Notes: a model not told the origin generated them from the letters alone. 10,327 nucleotides of DNA from Acidimicrobiales bacterium (GCA_017883125.1 JADGOD010000272.1:1-10327); one strand, 5' to 3'. Positions 1-6,303 are shown, counted from the first letter of the stretch. Numbers and translations: made by a program.

Positions 1-29
1 ACGAGCACCAAGGATCCAGTCTCAGCCAT
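1..29 (-). CDS. Start of a minus-strand gene, truncated by the window edge; possibly an NAD-dependent epimerase/SDR
   Basis: Reading leftward from position 29, ATG opens nine codons (MAETGSLVL) and two bases of a tenth codon that must be valine (GT-). A GAGGAG ribosome binding site sits 8 nt upstream. The gene lies 65 bp downstream of, and on the same strand as, the DapB-like oxidoreductase, so it probably belongs to the same operon. The N-terminus MxxxGSLVLV resembles the first beta strand of NAD-dependent epimerase/dehydratases, which usually continues into TGxxGxxG, but that glycine motif would lie outside the window. The start is supported by the RBS; the family is a guess from ten residues. 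Confidence 0.4.
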
Positions 30-94
30 CCGAAATCTCCTCTACGCCGTGACGGTGACGGTACCGGTGATCCGAAGAGCCCCGCAACGAGACC
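30..94. other. Short intergenic gap within the left minus-strand operon
   Basis: This 65-bp gap separates the stop of the DapB-like gene from the start of the truncated minus-strand gene. It contains an imperfect GGTACC-centred dyad near 59-66 and the GAGGAG ribosome binding site of the downstream gene. I see no convincing terminator, which fits co-transcription. Confidence 0.35.
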
Positions 95-1165
95 TCATGC
101 CTGCCCAGCCACCCGTCCGCGCCCAGAGATGAGCGGAAGATCGAACGTCGAGGCCACTCCCGGCGCCGCAGCGACGACGGCAGGGATGGCGTTGACGGCC
201 CGCATGGCGGTGATGTTGAAGCCGCCGGCGAGGTGATCACCGCCTTCACGGAACTGGAACTCGCACTCGATGCTCGGGGATCCATCGATCACGACCCGGT
301 AGGCATCGCCCTGGAGCGCACGTGGCCACTCAGGTGCCTGGTGGTCGAGGGTGCGGGTGATGTGCTCGATGGCGACGCGCGCCACCCCGCCCGCCATGCC
401 GAGGATCTCGAAGCGCATCGCAGCGATCGTCCCCTTCTCGATTCGCCGGCCCTGGTAGTCGAAGGCCTCTTCCGCCGGCCACATCTGGAAACCGGTCTCG
501 ATCGAGTCGAGCGTCAGCCCGAGCTGCTCGGCGATCGAGGAGACGACACCGCCCCAGTTCCCCTTCAGCCCGTTCGGATCGACGATGGGCGGGATGGAGT
601 CGAGCGGTTGCCCGAACCCGAAGATGTCGAAGGCCACCTCGTCGCTCTGGTGACCGGACTCGTAGATGGCGAGCTCATAGATCCGGATCGAGTCAATCCT
701 CTGAGCGCAGCCGCTCAGCGCGACCGGGATGTAGTCGCTGAAGAACCCAGGATCGATCCCGGTGCCGAACAGGGTCACGCCGCCGGACTTGGCCGCCTCT
801 TCGAGTCGGGCCAAGACATCGGGACGGGCCGTCGGCGGGTGGATCAGCGCACCGAAGGAGGTCGTCGTGACGTTCTTCCCCGATTCGAGGATCGCGCACA
901 GCTCACCGATGCCCACCTTCTGGCGCCCGTGGGTCGTGGCCATGTAGTTGAAGGCATCGGCCTCCAAGGCGATCGCCTCGTTGATGTCCTGGGTGGCGAT
1001 GACACCGGTCGGGGCAAGGCCGCAGAGCTCACCGGCATCCCTTCCCGCCTTCTCGTCGCTGTGGACGACGAGACCCACAAGCTCGAGATCCGGATGGGAG
1101 ATGATCCCGCGCAAGGCGTGCATTCCGGAGAACCCGGTTCCGTAGTGAATGACCCTCGTCTTCAT
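95..1165 (-). CDS. DapB-like NAD(P)-dependent oxidoreductase (dihydrodipicolinate reductase / amine dehydrogenase-like family)
   Basis: This 356-residue protein begins with a Rossmann strand and glycine loop (YGTGFSG, residues 8-14), followed by DxELVGLVVHS as the second nucleotide-binding strand. A conserved segment GTGIDPGF (134-141) and a C-terminal alpha/beta catalytic region follow. This layout is that of the actinobacterial proteins usually annotated as dihydrodipicolinate reductase N-terminal domain proteins, related to 2,4-diaminopentanoate dehydrogenase. At about 356 residues it is much longer than true DapB (about 250), so a role in lysine synthesis is unlikely. It is probably a cytosolic NAD(P)H-dependent reductase or dehydrogenase of unknown substrate. 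The start has a GAGAAGGGG site 8 nt upstream. The CMD-like gene ends 3 bp before it, so the two are almost certainly co-transcribed. Family is fairly sure; substrate is unknown. Confidence 0.85.
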   Translation of the reverse strand: MKTRVIHYGTGFSGMHALRGIISHPDLELVGLVVHSDEKAGRDAGELCGLAPTGVIATQDINEAIALEADAFNYMATTHGRQKVGIGELCAILESGKNVTTTSFGALIHPPTARPDVLARLEEAAKSGGVTLFGTGIDPGFFSDYIPVALSGCAQRIDSIRIYELAIYESGHQSDEVAFDIFGFGQPLDSIPPIVDPNGLKGNWGGVVSSIAEQLGLTLDSIETGFQMWPAEEAFDYQGRRIEKGTIAAMRFEILGMAGGVARVAIEHITRTLDHQAPEWPRALQGDAYRVVIDGSPSIECEFQFREGGDHLAGGFNITAMRAVNAIPAVVAAAPGVASTFDLPLISGRGRVAGQA

Positions 1166-1168
1166 CGC

Positions 1169-1792
1169 TTAGGCCCCTTCTCGTTGGGTTGACAGTGCGG
1201 AGTGACCGAGTGCGGGCTCCCCGGACTCGTGGATCGAGACCCCGACCTGTGCGGGATCGAACCTGATCACCGGGGGGTCCTCTCCGAAGACATCCAAGGT
1301 GTGGAGGAACCGGTGGGTGCCGATCATCTGGCCGCAGAAGAGCCCCAGCTCGACGACCTCGGCGGTCGTGAAGACCTCGCCGAGCCCCCGGTAGACGCCG
1401 GCATCGATCGCATTGTGGTCGGTCGCAAGGAGGTTCAGGAACCCAACCGCCCGCTGCTCACGGAGCGAGAGGTCCGCGCCATGGGACGGGTCGACCAGGC
1501 ACGCGGCATCGAGGTCGGCGACCGAGTCGATCTTGCGTGACGACATGCACGGCTCGCACCCACCGAGCTGGCTGCTGCGGATCCTCAGGAGCTCGAGGAG
1601 TCGACCTCCGAGGAGGCTGTCGGGGAACTGGGGGTGTCGATCGCCATCGTCGGGGACCTCGTCGTGCTCGGCGTAAGCGAAGATCTGAAGAGGCTCGACG
1701 ATGCTGAAGGCCCCCGATTCGAGGCCGGCCTCGAATCGGGCGCGCTGGGCCGGCGGTATCTCTTCCCACGGCATCGGCTCAATTCTCGGCAT
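1169..1792 (-). CDS. Carboxymuconolactone decarboxylase / AhpD-like family protein
   Basis: This 207-residue, all-helical protein carries the CxxC pair C79-E-P-C82 in the context LLELLRIRSSQLGGCEPC, the signature of the CMD/AhpD superfamily. In AhpD-like members the second Cys is usually followed four residues later by a His; here that position is Arg86, so peroxidase-type relay chemistry may be altered. An AhpD-type redox role or a decarboxylase-like role are both possible. The ATG at 1792 is preferred over the one at 1822 because GAGAGGGGG lies just upstream of it and MPRIEPMPWEEIPP is a natural N-terminus. The gene is followed 3 bp later by the DapB-like oxidoreductase, suggesting the two act on one pathway. 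A perfect 28-bp palindrome lies within codons 18-27. No signal peptide or membrane segment is seen. Confidence 0.85.
   Translation of the reverse strand: MPRIEPMPWEEIPPAQRARFEAGLESGAFSIVEPLQIFAYAEHDEVPDDGDRHPQFPDSLLGGRLLELLRIRSSQLGGCEPCMSSRKIDSVADLDAACLVDPSHGADLSLREQRAVGFLNLLATDHNAIDAGVYRGLGEVFTTAEVVELGLFCGQMIGTHRFLHTLDVFGEDPPVIRFDPAQVGVSIHESGEPALGHSALSTQREGA
1713..1740. repeat. Perfect 28-bp palindrome inside the CMD-like gene
   Basis: The two 14-base halves are exact reverse complements with no spacer: CCCGATTCGAGGCC followed by its complement, centred between 1726 and 1727. It lies 52-79 nt inside the CMD-like coding sequence and encodes the stretch around RFEAGLESG. In RNA it could fold into a long hairpin with a minimal loop; in DNA it could bind a dimeric protein or extrude as a cruciform. 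Function is not shown by the sequence. Confidence 0.9.
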
Positions 1793-1997
1793 GGAGACCC
1801 CCTCTCGTTCGCCGTGACGCACCCTATCGGAACCCTCCCGTGGTTCTCCTCTCGGATCGCTCCTCCGACGGAGGCTGCACGCCCCGCTGCCGCTTCAGAG
1901 CTGTACGGTAGCGCTCACCGCCTCGGCATGGTCGCGTCGAGGAGGCAACCGCACCGGACTGGTTCAGCGTCGGTGGATCGCACAAGGGAGGGCTTCC
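1793..1997. promoter_or_regulatory. Divergent intergenic region between the CMD-like operon and the SDR gene
   Basis: This 205-bp gap must hold outward promoters for both directions. Visible elements are a minus-strand TAGGGT at 1821-1826, a perfect dyad CCTCCG-A-CGGAGG at 1862-1874 that could be an operator, and a plus-strand TGTACGGT at 1902-1909 that fits an extended -10 element. The plus gene has an AAGGGAGGG ribosome binding site at 1984-1992. Apart from the clear RBS, these are weak single-motif calls. Confidence 0.4.
1821..1826 (-). promoter_or_regulatory. Possible -10 box for the CMD-like operon
   Basis: Read on the minus strand this is TAGGGT, matching the actinobacterial TAnnnT -10 pattern and identical to the better supported -10 box near 10248. 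It would give a leader of about 20 nt before the ATG at 1792. No convincing -35 hexamer is seen 17 bp upstream, so this is tentative. Confidence 0.3.
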
Positions 1998-2777
1998 ATG
2001 GCAGGCAGGATGGATGGGAAGGTCGCGCTGATCTCCGGATCGACTCGGGGGATCGGGCGCTCGATCGCCGAGCACTTCGCCTCCGAGGGGGCACGGGTGG
2101 CCGTCACAGGCCGAACCGTCGACAAGGGCGAGAAGGTCGTCGACAAGATCAAGGAGGCGGGCGGAGACGCCAAGTTCTTCCAGCTGGATATCTTCGACGA
2201 ATCGAGCGTCAAGAGCGTCATCGACGCCGTCGCCGCTCACTTCGGCTCGCTGACCACCCTCGTCAACAACGCAGCGCCCACCACCGAGGTCGCAACCACC
2301 GTCAAGCCTCTGGCCGAGCTCACGACCGATGAGTGGAACACCATCCTCTCGGGAACGCTCACCGGCAACGTGTTCTGGGCGTCGAAGTACGTGTGGCCCC
2401 ATCTCTCTGCCGCCGACGGCGCCTCGATCATCAACATCTCGTCAGTCCAGTCCCTGGTCGGCATCTCGGGCTTCGCTGCGTACTCCGCGGCGAAGGGAGG
2501 GGTGAACTCCGTGACCCGTGTGCTTGCCACAGAGGGGGCCGCCCATGGGATCCGCTGCAACAACATCGCCGTCGGTCGGGTGGTCAGCGGCCGTGGCGAC
2601 TCAGGGGTCGGTGTCGGCGAGAAGACCGGCGGCCGCCTGACGCGCCTGGGCAATCCCATGGACATCGCGTACGCAGCGACCTGGCTGGCCTCGGACGAAG
2701 GAGCCTTCGTGACCGGTGAGATGGTCACCGTCGACGGCGGAGTCGCCATCAACGGGGACGCCCTTGTCAACAGCTGA
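1998..2777 (+). CDS. Short-chain dehydrogenase/reductase (SDR), classical type with altered active-site positions
   Basis: This 259-residue protein has the classical SDR layout: cofactor loop SGSTRGIG (13-20), NNA (90-92), catalytic Ser149, and YxxxK (Y162, K166), ending in TGEMVTVDGGV (239-249). Arg17 and Arg39 near the adenine ribose suggest NADP(H). Length is normal for the family. Two positions differ from usual: the tetrad Asn that normally sits in a VNLxG motif is Thr120 (GTLTG), and the usual PG after the active site is VG (AVGRVVSG, 191-198). The substrate is therefore hard to predict; 3-oxoacyl reductase or a sugar/steroid alcohol dehydrogenase are the default annotations. The start is set by AAGGGAGGG upstream of ATG 1998. 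It is transcribed away from the CMD-like operon and is followed by a 103-bp gap. Confidence 0.9.
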   Translation: MAGRMDGKVALISGSTRGIGRSIAEHFASEGARVAVTGRTVDKGEKVVDKIKEAGGDAKFFQLDIFDESSVKSVIDAVAAHFGSLTTLVNNAAPTTEVATTVKPLAELTTDEWNTILSGTLTGNVFWASKYVWPHLSAADGASIINISSVQSLVGISGFAAYSAAKGGVNSVTRVLATEGAAHGIRCNNIAVGRVVSGRGDSGVGVGEKTGGRLTRLGNPMDIAYAATWLASDEGAFVTGEMVTVDGGVAINGDALVNS

Positions 2778-2880
2778 GGCCGCATGCCCGGCCCGGATGC
2801 ACCGTGCTCGGTAGACAAGGCACTCGACTGCACGGCGCATCGTGCGCCCTAGAGTTGATACCAACCAAGGAGGAATCCTG
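2778..2880 (+). promoter_or_regulatory. Intergenic gap with possible promoter for the SGNH lipoprotein gene
   Basis: The gap contains a short perfect hairpin GGCGCA-TCG-TGCGCC at 2834-2848, immediately followed by TAGAGT at 2850-2855, which fits a TAnnnT -10 box. No strong -35 is seen. The ribosome binding site AAGGAGG lies just before ATG 2881. The dyad abutting the -10 could be an operator or a weak terminator for the SDR gene; there is no T-run. Confidence 0.35.
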
Positions 2881-3777
2881 ATGCTCAGTTCCAAGAAGCG
2901 CTGGCTCGCCGCTGCGCTGGTGCCCCTGGCGTTCGCCGCCTCCTGCTCCTCGACGTCGGCCTCGCCGACCCCGACGACACCAGCGAAGTTCTACGTCTCG
3001 CTCGGGGACTCGTACTCCGTCGGCTACCAGCCTGACATCGGTGCGACCGCCGGCTTCACCGGCGTGGTGGCCAAGCAGACCGGGATGACGTTGAAGAACT
3101 TCGGGTGCGCAGGGGCCACGACGGTCTCGGTCCTCCACACGATCGGATGCCCGGCGGTCCTCCCCCACACCGCCGGGGCGGTGGCGTATCCAACGATCAC
3201 TCAAATCGACGCGGCCTCGGCCTTCCTCACGGCACACCGGGGCCAGATCGGGCTCATCACCGTGTCCATCGGCGGGAATGACGTCACGGCCTGCGCCAAG
3301 GATCCGAACCCCATCGCCTGTGTCGCTGCAGCCGACAGCTCGATCACGGCGAACGTCACCAGCCTCGTGGCGTCGCTGCGCGCCGCGGCGGGGTCGAGCG
3401 TCCCACTCATCGGGATCACGTACCCTGACGTCCTGCTCGGGTCCTACGTCTATCCCTCGCAGCCGGCATCCGCAGCCCAGACGTCGCTCGCTCAGCTCTC
3501 GGTGACCGCGTTCAAGACGCTGATCAACCCGGCACTGAAGGCTGCCTATGCGTCGGGCCAGGGCTCCTTCGTCGACGTCACCGCAGCGACCGGTGCCTAC
3601 GGACCGCTGACCGACACGACGACGCTGGCTCTCTACGGCACGATCCCGGTCCCCGTCGCCAAGATCTGCACGCTGACGTGGTTCTGCTCTAAGGGCGACA
3701 TCCACGCCAAGAGCCCTGGATACGACCTGATCGGCCACCTGGTCGTCGGCCAGTACAAGGCCGGACCGAAGAGCTGA
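2881..3777 (+). CDS. Secreted SGNH/GDSL-family esterase or lipase, predicted lipoprotein
   Basis: This 298-residue protein starts with a signal peptide (KKR at 5-7, hydrophobic 8-20) ending in AASC with Cys22 as a probable lipidation site, then a Ser/Thr/Pro-rich linker (23-35). SGNH blocks follow: GDSYSVGY with nucleophile Ser44, the oxyanion Gly in GCAGAT (Gly78), GGND (131-134), and DIHAKSPGY with His275 and Asp273 (spacing DxH, as in the Streptomyces-type secreted lipases). Six further cysteines (76, 90, 138, 147, 263, 269) suggest three disulfides, as in secreted actinobacterial SGNH lipases. The role is hydrolysis of an ester outside the membrane, probably a lipid. ATG 2881 is chosen over 2842 because AAGGAGG sits at the right distance and it begins the signal peptide. 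It sits among acyl-CoA genes, so it may release fatty acids for uptake. Confidence 0.9.
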   Translation: MLSSKKRWLAAALVPLAFAASCSSTSASPTPTTPAKFYVSLGDSYSVGYQPDIGATAGFTGVVAKQTGMTLKNFGCAGATTVSVLHTIGCPAVLPHTAGAVAYPTITQIDAASAFLTAHRGQIGLITVSIGGNDVTACAKDPNPIACVAAADSSITANVTSLVASLRAAAGSSVPLIGITYPDVLLGSYVYPSQPASAAQTSLAQLSVTAFKTLINPALKAAYASGQGSFVDVTAATGAYGPLTDTTTLALYGTIPVPVAKICTLTWFCSKGDIHAKSPGYDLIGHLVVGQYKAGPKS

Positions 3778-3938
3778 ACCAGCCGACCGTCGCCGGACTT
3801 CTCACTGGGCCAGTTTTGAGGATACTCTTTTCACGGACGCCATAGCGGGTGGTGCAGTGACCTCGCTACCGTTCTGCCAGACGCAAATCAGACCGCTGCG
3901 GCAACTCCGCCGTGCGCCGTCGAGATCAAGGAGGACCG
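3778..3938 (+). promoter_or_regulatory. Intergenic gap upstream of the hotdog dehydratase gene
   Basis: A locally AT-richer stretch at 3814-3832 includes GATACTC, a possible -10 element, without a clear -35. A hairpin with an 8-bp stem and a single bulge (3843-3868, TAGCG ... CGCTA) lies downstream in the would-be leader. The gene's ribosome binding site AAGGAGG is at 3928-3934. No T-tailed terminator for the lipoprotein gene is evident. Confidence 0.3.
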
Positions 3939-5225
3939 GTGAGCGAGATCACCTCGGCATTCGAAGAGGCAACCACGTACGAGCTCAAGGATGAGGACAT
4001 CGAGCGGGCCCGAACCCTTCTCGGCGTCGACCTCGCCAGCCGGACCCGAGAGCACCAGACCACCGTCGGTCCCGACTCGATCCGGAACTTCGCCTACGGC
4101 GTCGGCGATGACAACCCGCTCTACAACGACGACGCGTACGGGGCATCCACCCGCTGGGGCGGCCCGATCGCACCGAACATCATGGCGGGCGTCATCAACG
4201 CTCCTCTTCGCGGCGATCCGCTGCCCGCAGAGCTGAAGAAGAACTCTAAGTCGCTCTTCCGCGGCATCCACGTCTTCGTCTCCGGGGGGACCTGGGACTG
4301 GTACCAGCCCCTGCGACCCGGTGATCGCCTCTACTCCTTCCGGGGGGAGGAGACCCTTGAGGTCAAGAAGTCGGAGTTCGGTGGCCGCTCGGTCATCCAG
4401 GTGGGCCGCGACGTCAAGTTCAACCAGCGCGCAGAGGTGGTCGGCGTCTACCGCATCCTGCGAGTCCTCACCGAGCGCAAGACCGCTCGGGATCGCGGCA
4501 AGTACTCCGAGATCGAGCCGGCCACCTACTCCGCGAACGACATCGCGGCGCTCGAGGAGCGCTACGCCACAGAGACGCGACGTGGCTCGGAGAAGCGGTT
4601 CTGGGAGGACGTCACCGTCGGAGACGCGCTGCCCGCGATGACCAAGGGACCGCTCACGGTCACCGACATCATCTCCTTCCACGCCGGCGGCTACGGCTTC
4701 GTGCCCTACGGGCTGCCCACCAACCGCCTGGCGTCGATCAACCGCAAGCGGATCGCACCGTTCTACGTCAATGACGAGTTCGGGGTGCCCGACGTCGCGC
4801 AGCGCCTGCACTGGAGCTCGGCGTGGGCCCAGGCGATCGGGAACCCGATGGCCTATGACTACGGGGTGATGCGCGAGTGCCACTTCCACCACTACCTCAC
4901 CGACTGGGCGGGCGATGACGCCTTCATCGAGCGCCAGCACGACGAGATCCGCAAGTTCAACTACATGGGAGACGTGCAGTTCCTCTCCGGCGAGGTGACC
5001 GACAAGCGGATCGAAGACGGCCGTTGCCTCGTGGACGTGAGCATGAAGATGACCAACCAGCGCGGTGTCGACACCACGTTCGGCCAGGCCACGATCTCCC
5101 TGCCCTCCAGGGCGGACGGCTCGGCGGCACTCCCCGTCGCCCCCCAGGACCTCAAGCGCAAGGTCGACACCATGTACGCCCGTCACCACGAGCTCGTCGC
5201 TGAGGACGCCAAGAACATGGGCTGA
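3939..5225 (+). CDS. Double-hotdog MaoC/FAS1-like acyl dehydratase (enoyl-CoA hydratase type)
   Basis: This 428-residue protein has two hotdog halves. The first (about 45-178) carries GDDNPLYNDD (57-66) in the place of the MaoC DxNPxH motif, with Tyr62 where the catalytic His is expected. The second (about 220-390) opens with FWEDVTVGDALP and includes AYDYGVMREC and HFHHYLTDW (305-323), then FNYMGDVQFLSGEV. Large double-hotdog dehydratases of this kind, common in actinobacteria, hydrate 2-enoyl-CoA esters, in part with steroid or other bulky acyl groups; the reaction here is inferred. The GTG at 3939 is chosen over the GTG at 3912 because AAGGAGG precedes it with a 4-nt gap and homologue-like sequence begins there. 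It is followed by the MFE2-type SDR, the enzyme for the next beta-oxidation step. Family confident, substrate unknown. Confidence 0.85.
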   Translation: MSEITSAFEEATTYELKDEDIERARTLLGVDLASRTREHQTTVGPDSIRNFAYGVGDDNPLYNDDAYGASTRWGGPIAPNIMAGVINAPLRGDPLPAELKKNSKSLFRGIHVFVSGGTWDWYQPLRPGDRLYSFRGEETLEVKKSEFGGRSVIQVGRDVKFNQRAEVVGVYRILRVLTERKTARDRGKYSEIEPATYSANDIAALEERYATETRRGSEKRFWEDVTVGDALPAMTKGPLTVTDIISFHAGGYGFVPYGLPTNRLASINRKRIAPFYVNDEFGVPDVAQRLHWSSAWAQAIGNPMAYDYGVMRECHFHHYLTDWAGDDAFIERQHDEIRKFNYMGDVQFLSGEVTDKRIEDGRCLVDVSMKMTNQRGVDTTFGQATISLPSRADGSAALPVAPQDLKRKVDTMYARHHELVAEDAKNMG

Positions 5226-5273
5226 CCCCAGGGCATCATGCCCGGGAAGAAGAAGAAGAAGCTGACGAGGTCC

Positions 5274-5313
5274 CCGAATCGGCCGTCACGCCCCCGCGTG
5301 GTGGCCGATTCGG
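5274..5313 (+). terminator. Strong 18-bp hairpin, possible terminator or mRNA-end structure
   Basis: Left arm 5274-5291 (CCGAATCGGCC...) pairs with right arm 5296-5313 (...GGCCGATTCGG) around a CCCC loop; 16 pairs are Watson-Crick and two are G-T wobbles. There is no T-run after it, which is common for actinobacterial terminator-like hairpins. It could end the dehydratase transcript, protect its 3' end, or separate expression of the two genes. Confidence 0.6.
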
Positions 5314-5325
5314 TACCCTCTCACC

Positions 5326-5367
5326 AAGAGCCTCTCGGCTCTTTCTTCGCCACCCGAACCGAAAGAG
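5326..5367 (+). promoter_or_regulatory. Overlapping alternative hairpins around the MFE2-type SDR ribosome binding site
   Basis: Hairpin A pairs AAGAGCC (5326-5332) with GGCTCTT (5337-5343). Hairpin B pairs CTCTTTC-TTCG (5339-5349) with CGAA (5355-5358) and GAAAGAG (5361-5367), with a two-base bulge, and would occlude the purine-rich ribosome binding site of the gene starting at 5379. They share 5339-5343. The arrangement resembles a translational or attenuation switch, but no ligand domain is recognised. Confidence 0.35.
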
Positions 5368-5378
5368 AGACGATCACC

Positions 5379-6275
5379 ATGAACACCCTCACCGACAGGG
5401 TTGCAGTCATCACCGGCGCAGGTCGGGGAATCGGCCGTGAGCACGCGCTGCTCTTCGCGCACGAGGGCGCCAAGGTCGTCGTCAACGACCTCGGCGGCGA
5501 CCCCACGGGCACCGGAGCCGATGCCTCGCCGGCCCAGCAGGTCGTCGATGAGATCGTCGCTGCCGGTGGCCAGGCCGTCGCCAACTATGACGACGTCACC
5601 GACTGGGAGGGCTCCAAGCGGCTGATCGACCAGGCCATCGAGACCTTCGGTGACCTCCACATCCTCGTGAACAATGCCGGAATCCTACGTGACCGCATGC
5701 TGGTGACCATGTCCGAGGAGGACTGGGACTCGGTCATCAAGGTCCACCTCAAGGGCCACTTCTGCCCGACCCACCACGCCGCGTCTTACTGGCGCGAGCA
5801 GACCAAGGCCGGGGTGGTCCAGGAGCGGTCGGTCATCAACACCTCGTCGACCTCGGGCCTCTTCGGCAACGTCGGCCAGACCAACTACGGTGCCGCCAAG
5901 ATGGGGATCGCCGCGTTCACGATCATCGCTGCCCAGGAGCTCTCGCGCTCCAACGTCAGGGTCAACGCCATCGCCCCCGCGGCCATGACTCGGCTCACCG
6001 CCGGCCTGGGCGGCGGCGACACCGAGAGCAGCCCGTCATTCGCCCCCGGCGCCATCTCGCCTTTCGTCGCCTACCTGGCCACCGAGAACTGCCCGATCAA
6101 CGGGCGGGTCTTCTTCGTGATGGGTGGCGGGATCCACCTCTTCCAGCCCTTCGCCATCATCGACCACATCGAGAAGGACGTCGACAAGGACGGCTTCTGG
6201 ACGATCGAGGAGCTCCAGGACCAGGCCGCCCGCCTCGCGGACGTCCCGTTCAACCTCGGCAACCCCTTCGGCTGA
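5379..6275 (+). CDS. MFE2-type short-chain dehydrogenase, probable (3R)-hydroxyacyl-CoA dehydrogenase
   Basis: This 298-residue protein has TGAGRGIG (12-19), Asp37 in NDLGGDPTGTG (36-46) giving NAD preference, NNAG (98-101), Ser157, and YGAAK (Y170, K174). The VNDLGG loop and VHLKGHF (122-128, His where most SDRs have Asn) are hallmarks of the dehydrogenase part of peroxisomal multifunctional enzyme 2 and its bacterial relatives. These oxidise 3-hydroxyacyl-CoA to 3-ketoacyl-CoA. Residues after about 255 form a short helical tail (FWTIEELQDQAARL) without a hydratase or SCP2 domain, so this is a stand-alone dehydrogenase. The hydratase partner is the hotdog protein just upstream. Start ATG 5379 follows GAAAGAGAG; an upstream in-frame ATG at 5238 would add a KKKKK-containing, poorly folded extension spanning a strong hairpin and is rejected. 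Confidence 0.9.
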   Translation: MNTLTDRVAVITGAGRGIGREHALLFAHEGAKVVVNDLGGDPTGTGADASPAQQVVDEIVAAGGQAVANYDDVTDWEGSKRLIDQAIETFGDLHILVNNAGILRDRMLVTMSEEDWDSVIKVHLKGHFCPTHHAASYWREQTKAGVVQERSVINTSSTSGLFGNVGQTNYGAAKMGIAAFTIIAAQELSRSNVRVNAIAPAAMTRLTAGLGGGDTESSPSFAPGAISPFVAYLATENCPINGRVFFVMGGGIHLFQPFAIIDHIEKDVDKDGFWTIEELQDQAARLADVPFNLGNPFG

Positions 6276-6303
6276 CCGTACGACGGCCAGCCGAAGGCCG
6301 CGT

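Larger units (their letters stand above)
5226..5378 (+). promoter_or_regulatory. Structured 153-bp leader between the dehydratase and the MFE2-type SDR
   Basis: In order: a perfect dyad GGGCAT-C-ATGCCC (5231-5243), a GAA repeat (5246-5261), an 18-bp hairpin (5274-5313), a 7-bp hairpin followed by TCTTC (5326-5343), and a hairpin (5339-5367) that would include the ribosome binding site. The last two overlap at 5339-5343 and so cannot coexist. No clear promoter hexamers are visible. The stretch is open in the frame of the next gene but is judged non-coding. Confidence 0.55.

Noticed and set aside
233..1192. Plus-strand open frame opposite the DapB-like gene
   Set aside because: Composition typical of antisense GC-rich frames, no motif, and it overlaps a well-supported Rossmann protein.
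2767..3738. Minus-strand open frame opposite the SGNH lipoprotein gene
   Set aside because: Highly Arg/Gly/Asp-biased without motifs; the plus-strand gene has a signal peptide and all SGNH blocks.
3843..3868. Bulged hairpin upstream of the dehydratase gene as a regulatory element
   Set aside because: Only 8 pairs with a bulge and a 9-nt loop; this is within what GC-rich leaders give by chance.
3888..5189. Long minus-strand open frame opposite the hotdog dehydratase
   Set aside because: No domain, Val/Asp/Gly-rich composition, no RBS; the plus-strand gene has strong motifs and an RBS.
5238..5378. N-terminal extension of the MFE2-type SDR starting MPGKKKKK
   Set aside because: It has no good ribosome binding site, spans the 18-bp hairpin, and adds a non-family sequence; ATG 5379 begins directly before the conserved Rossmann strand.
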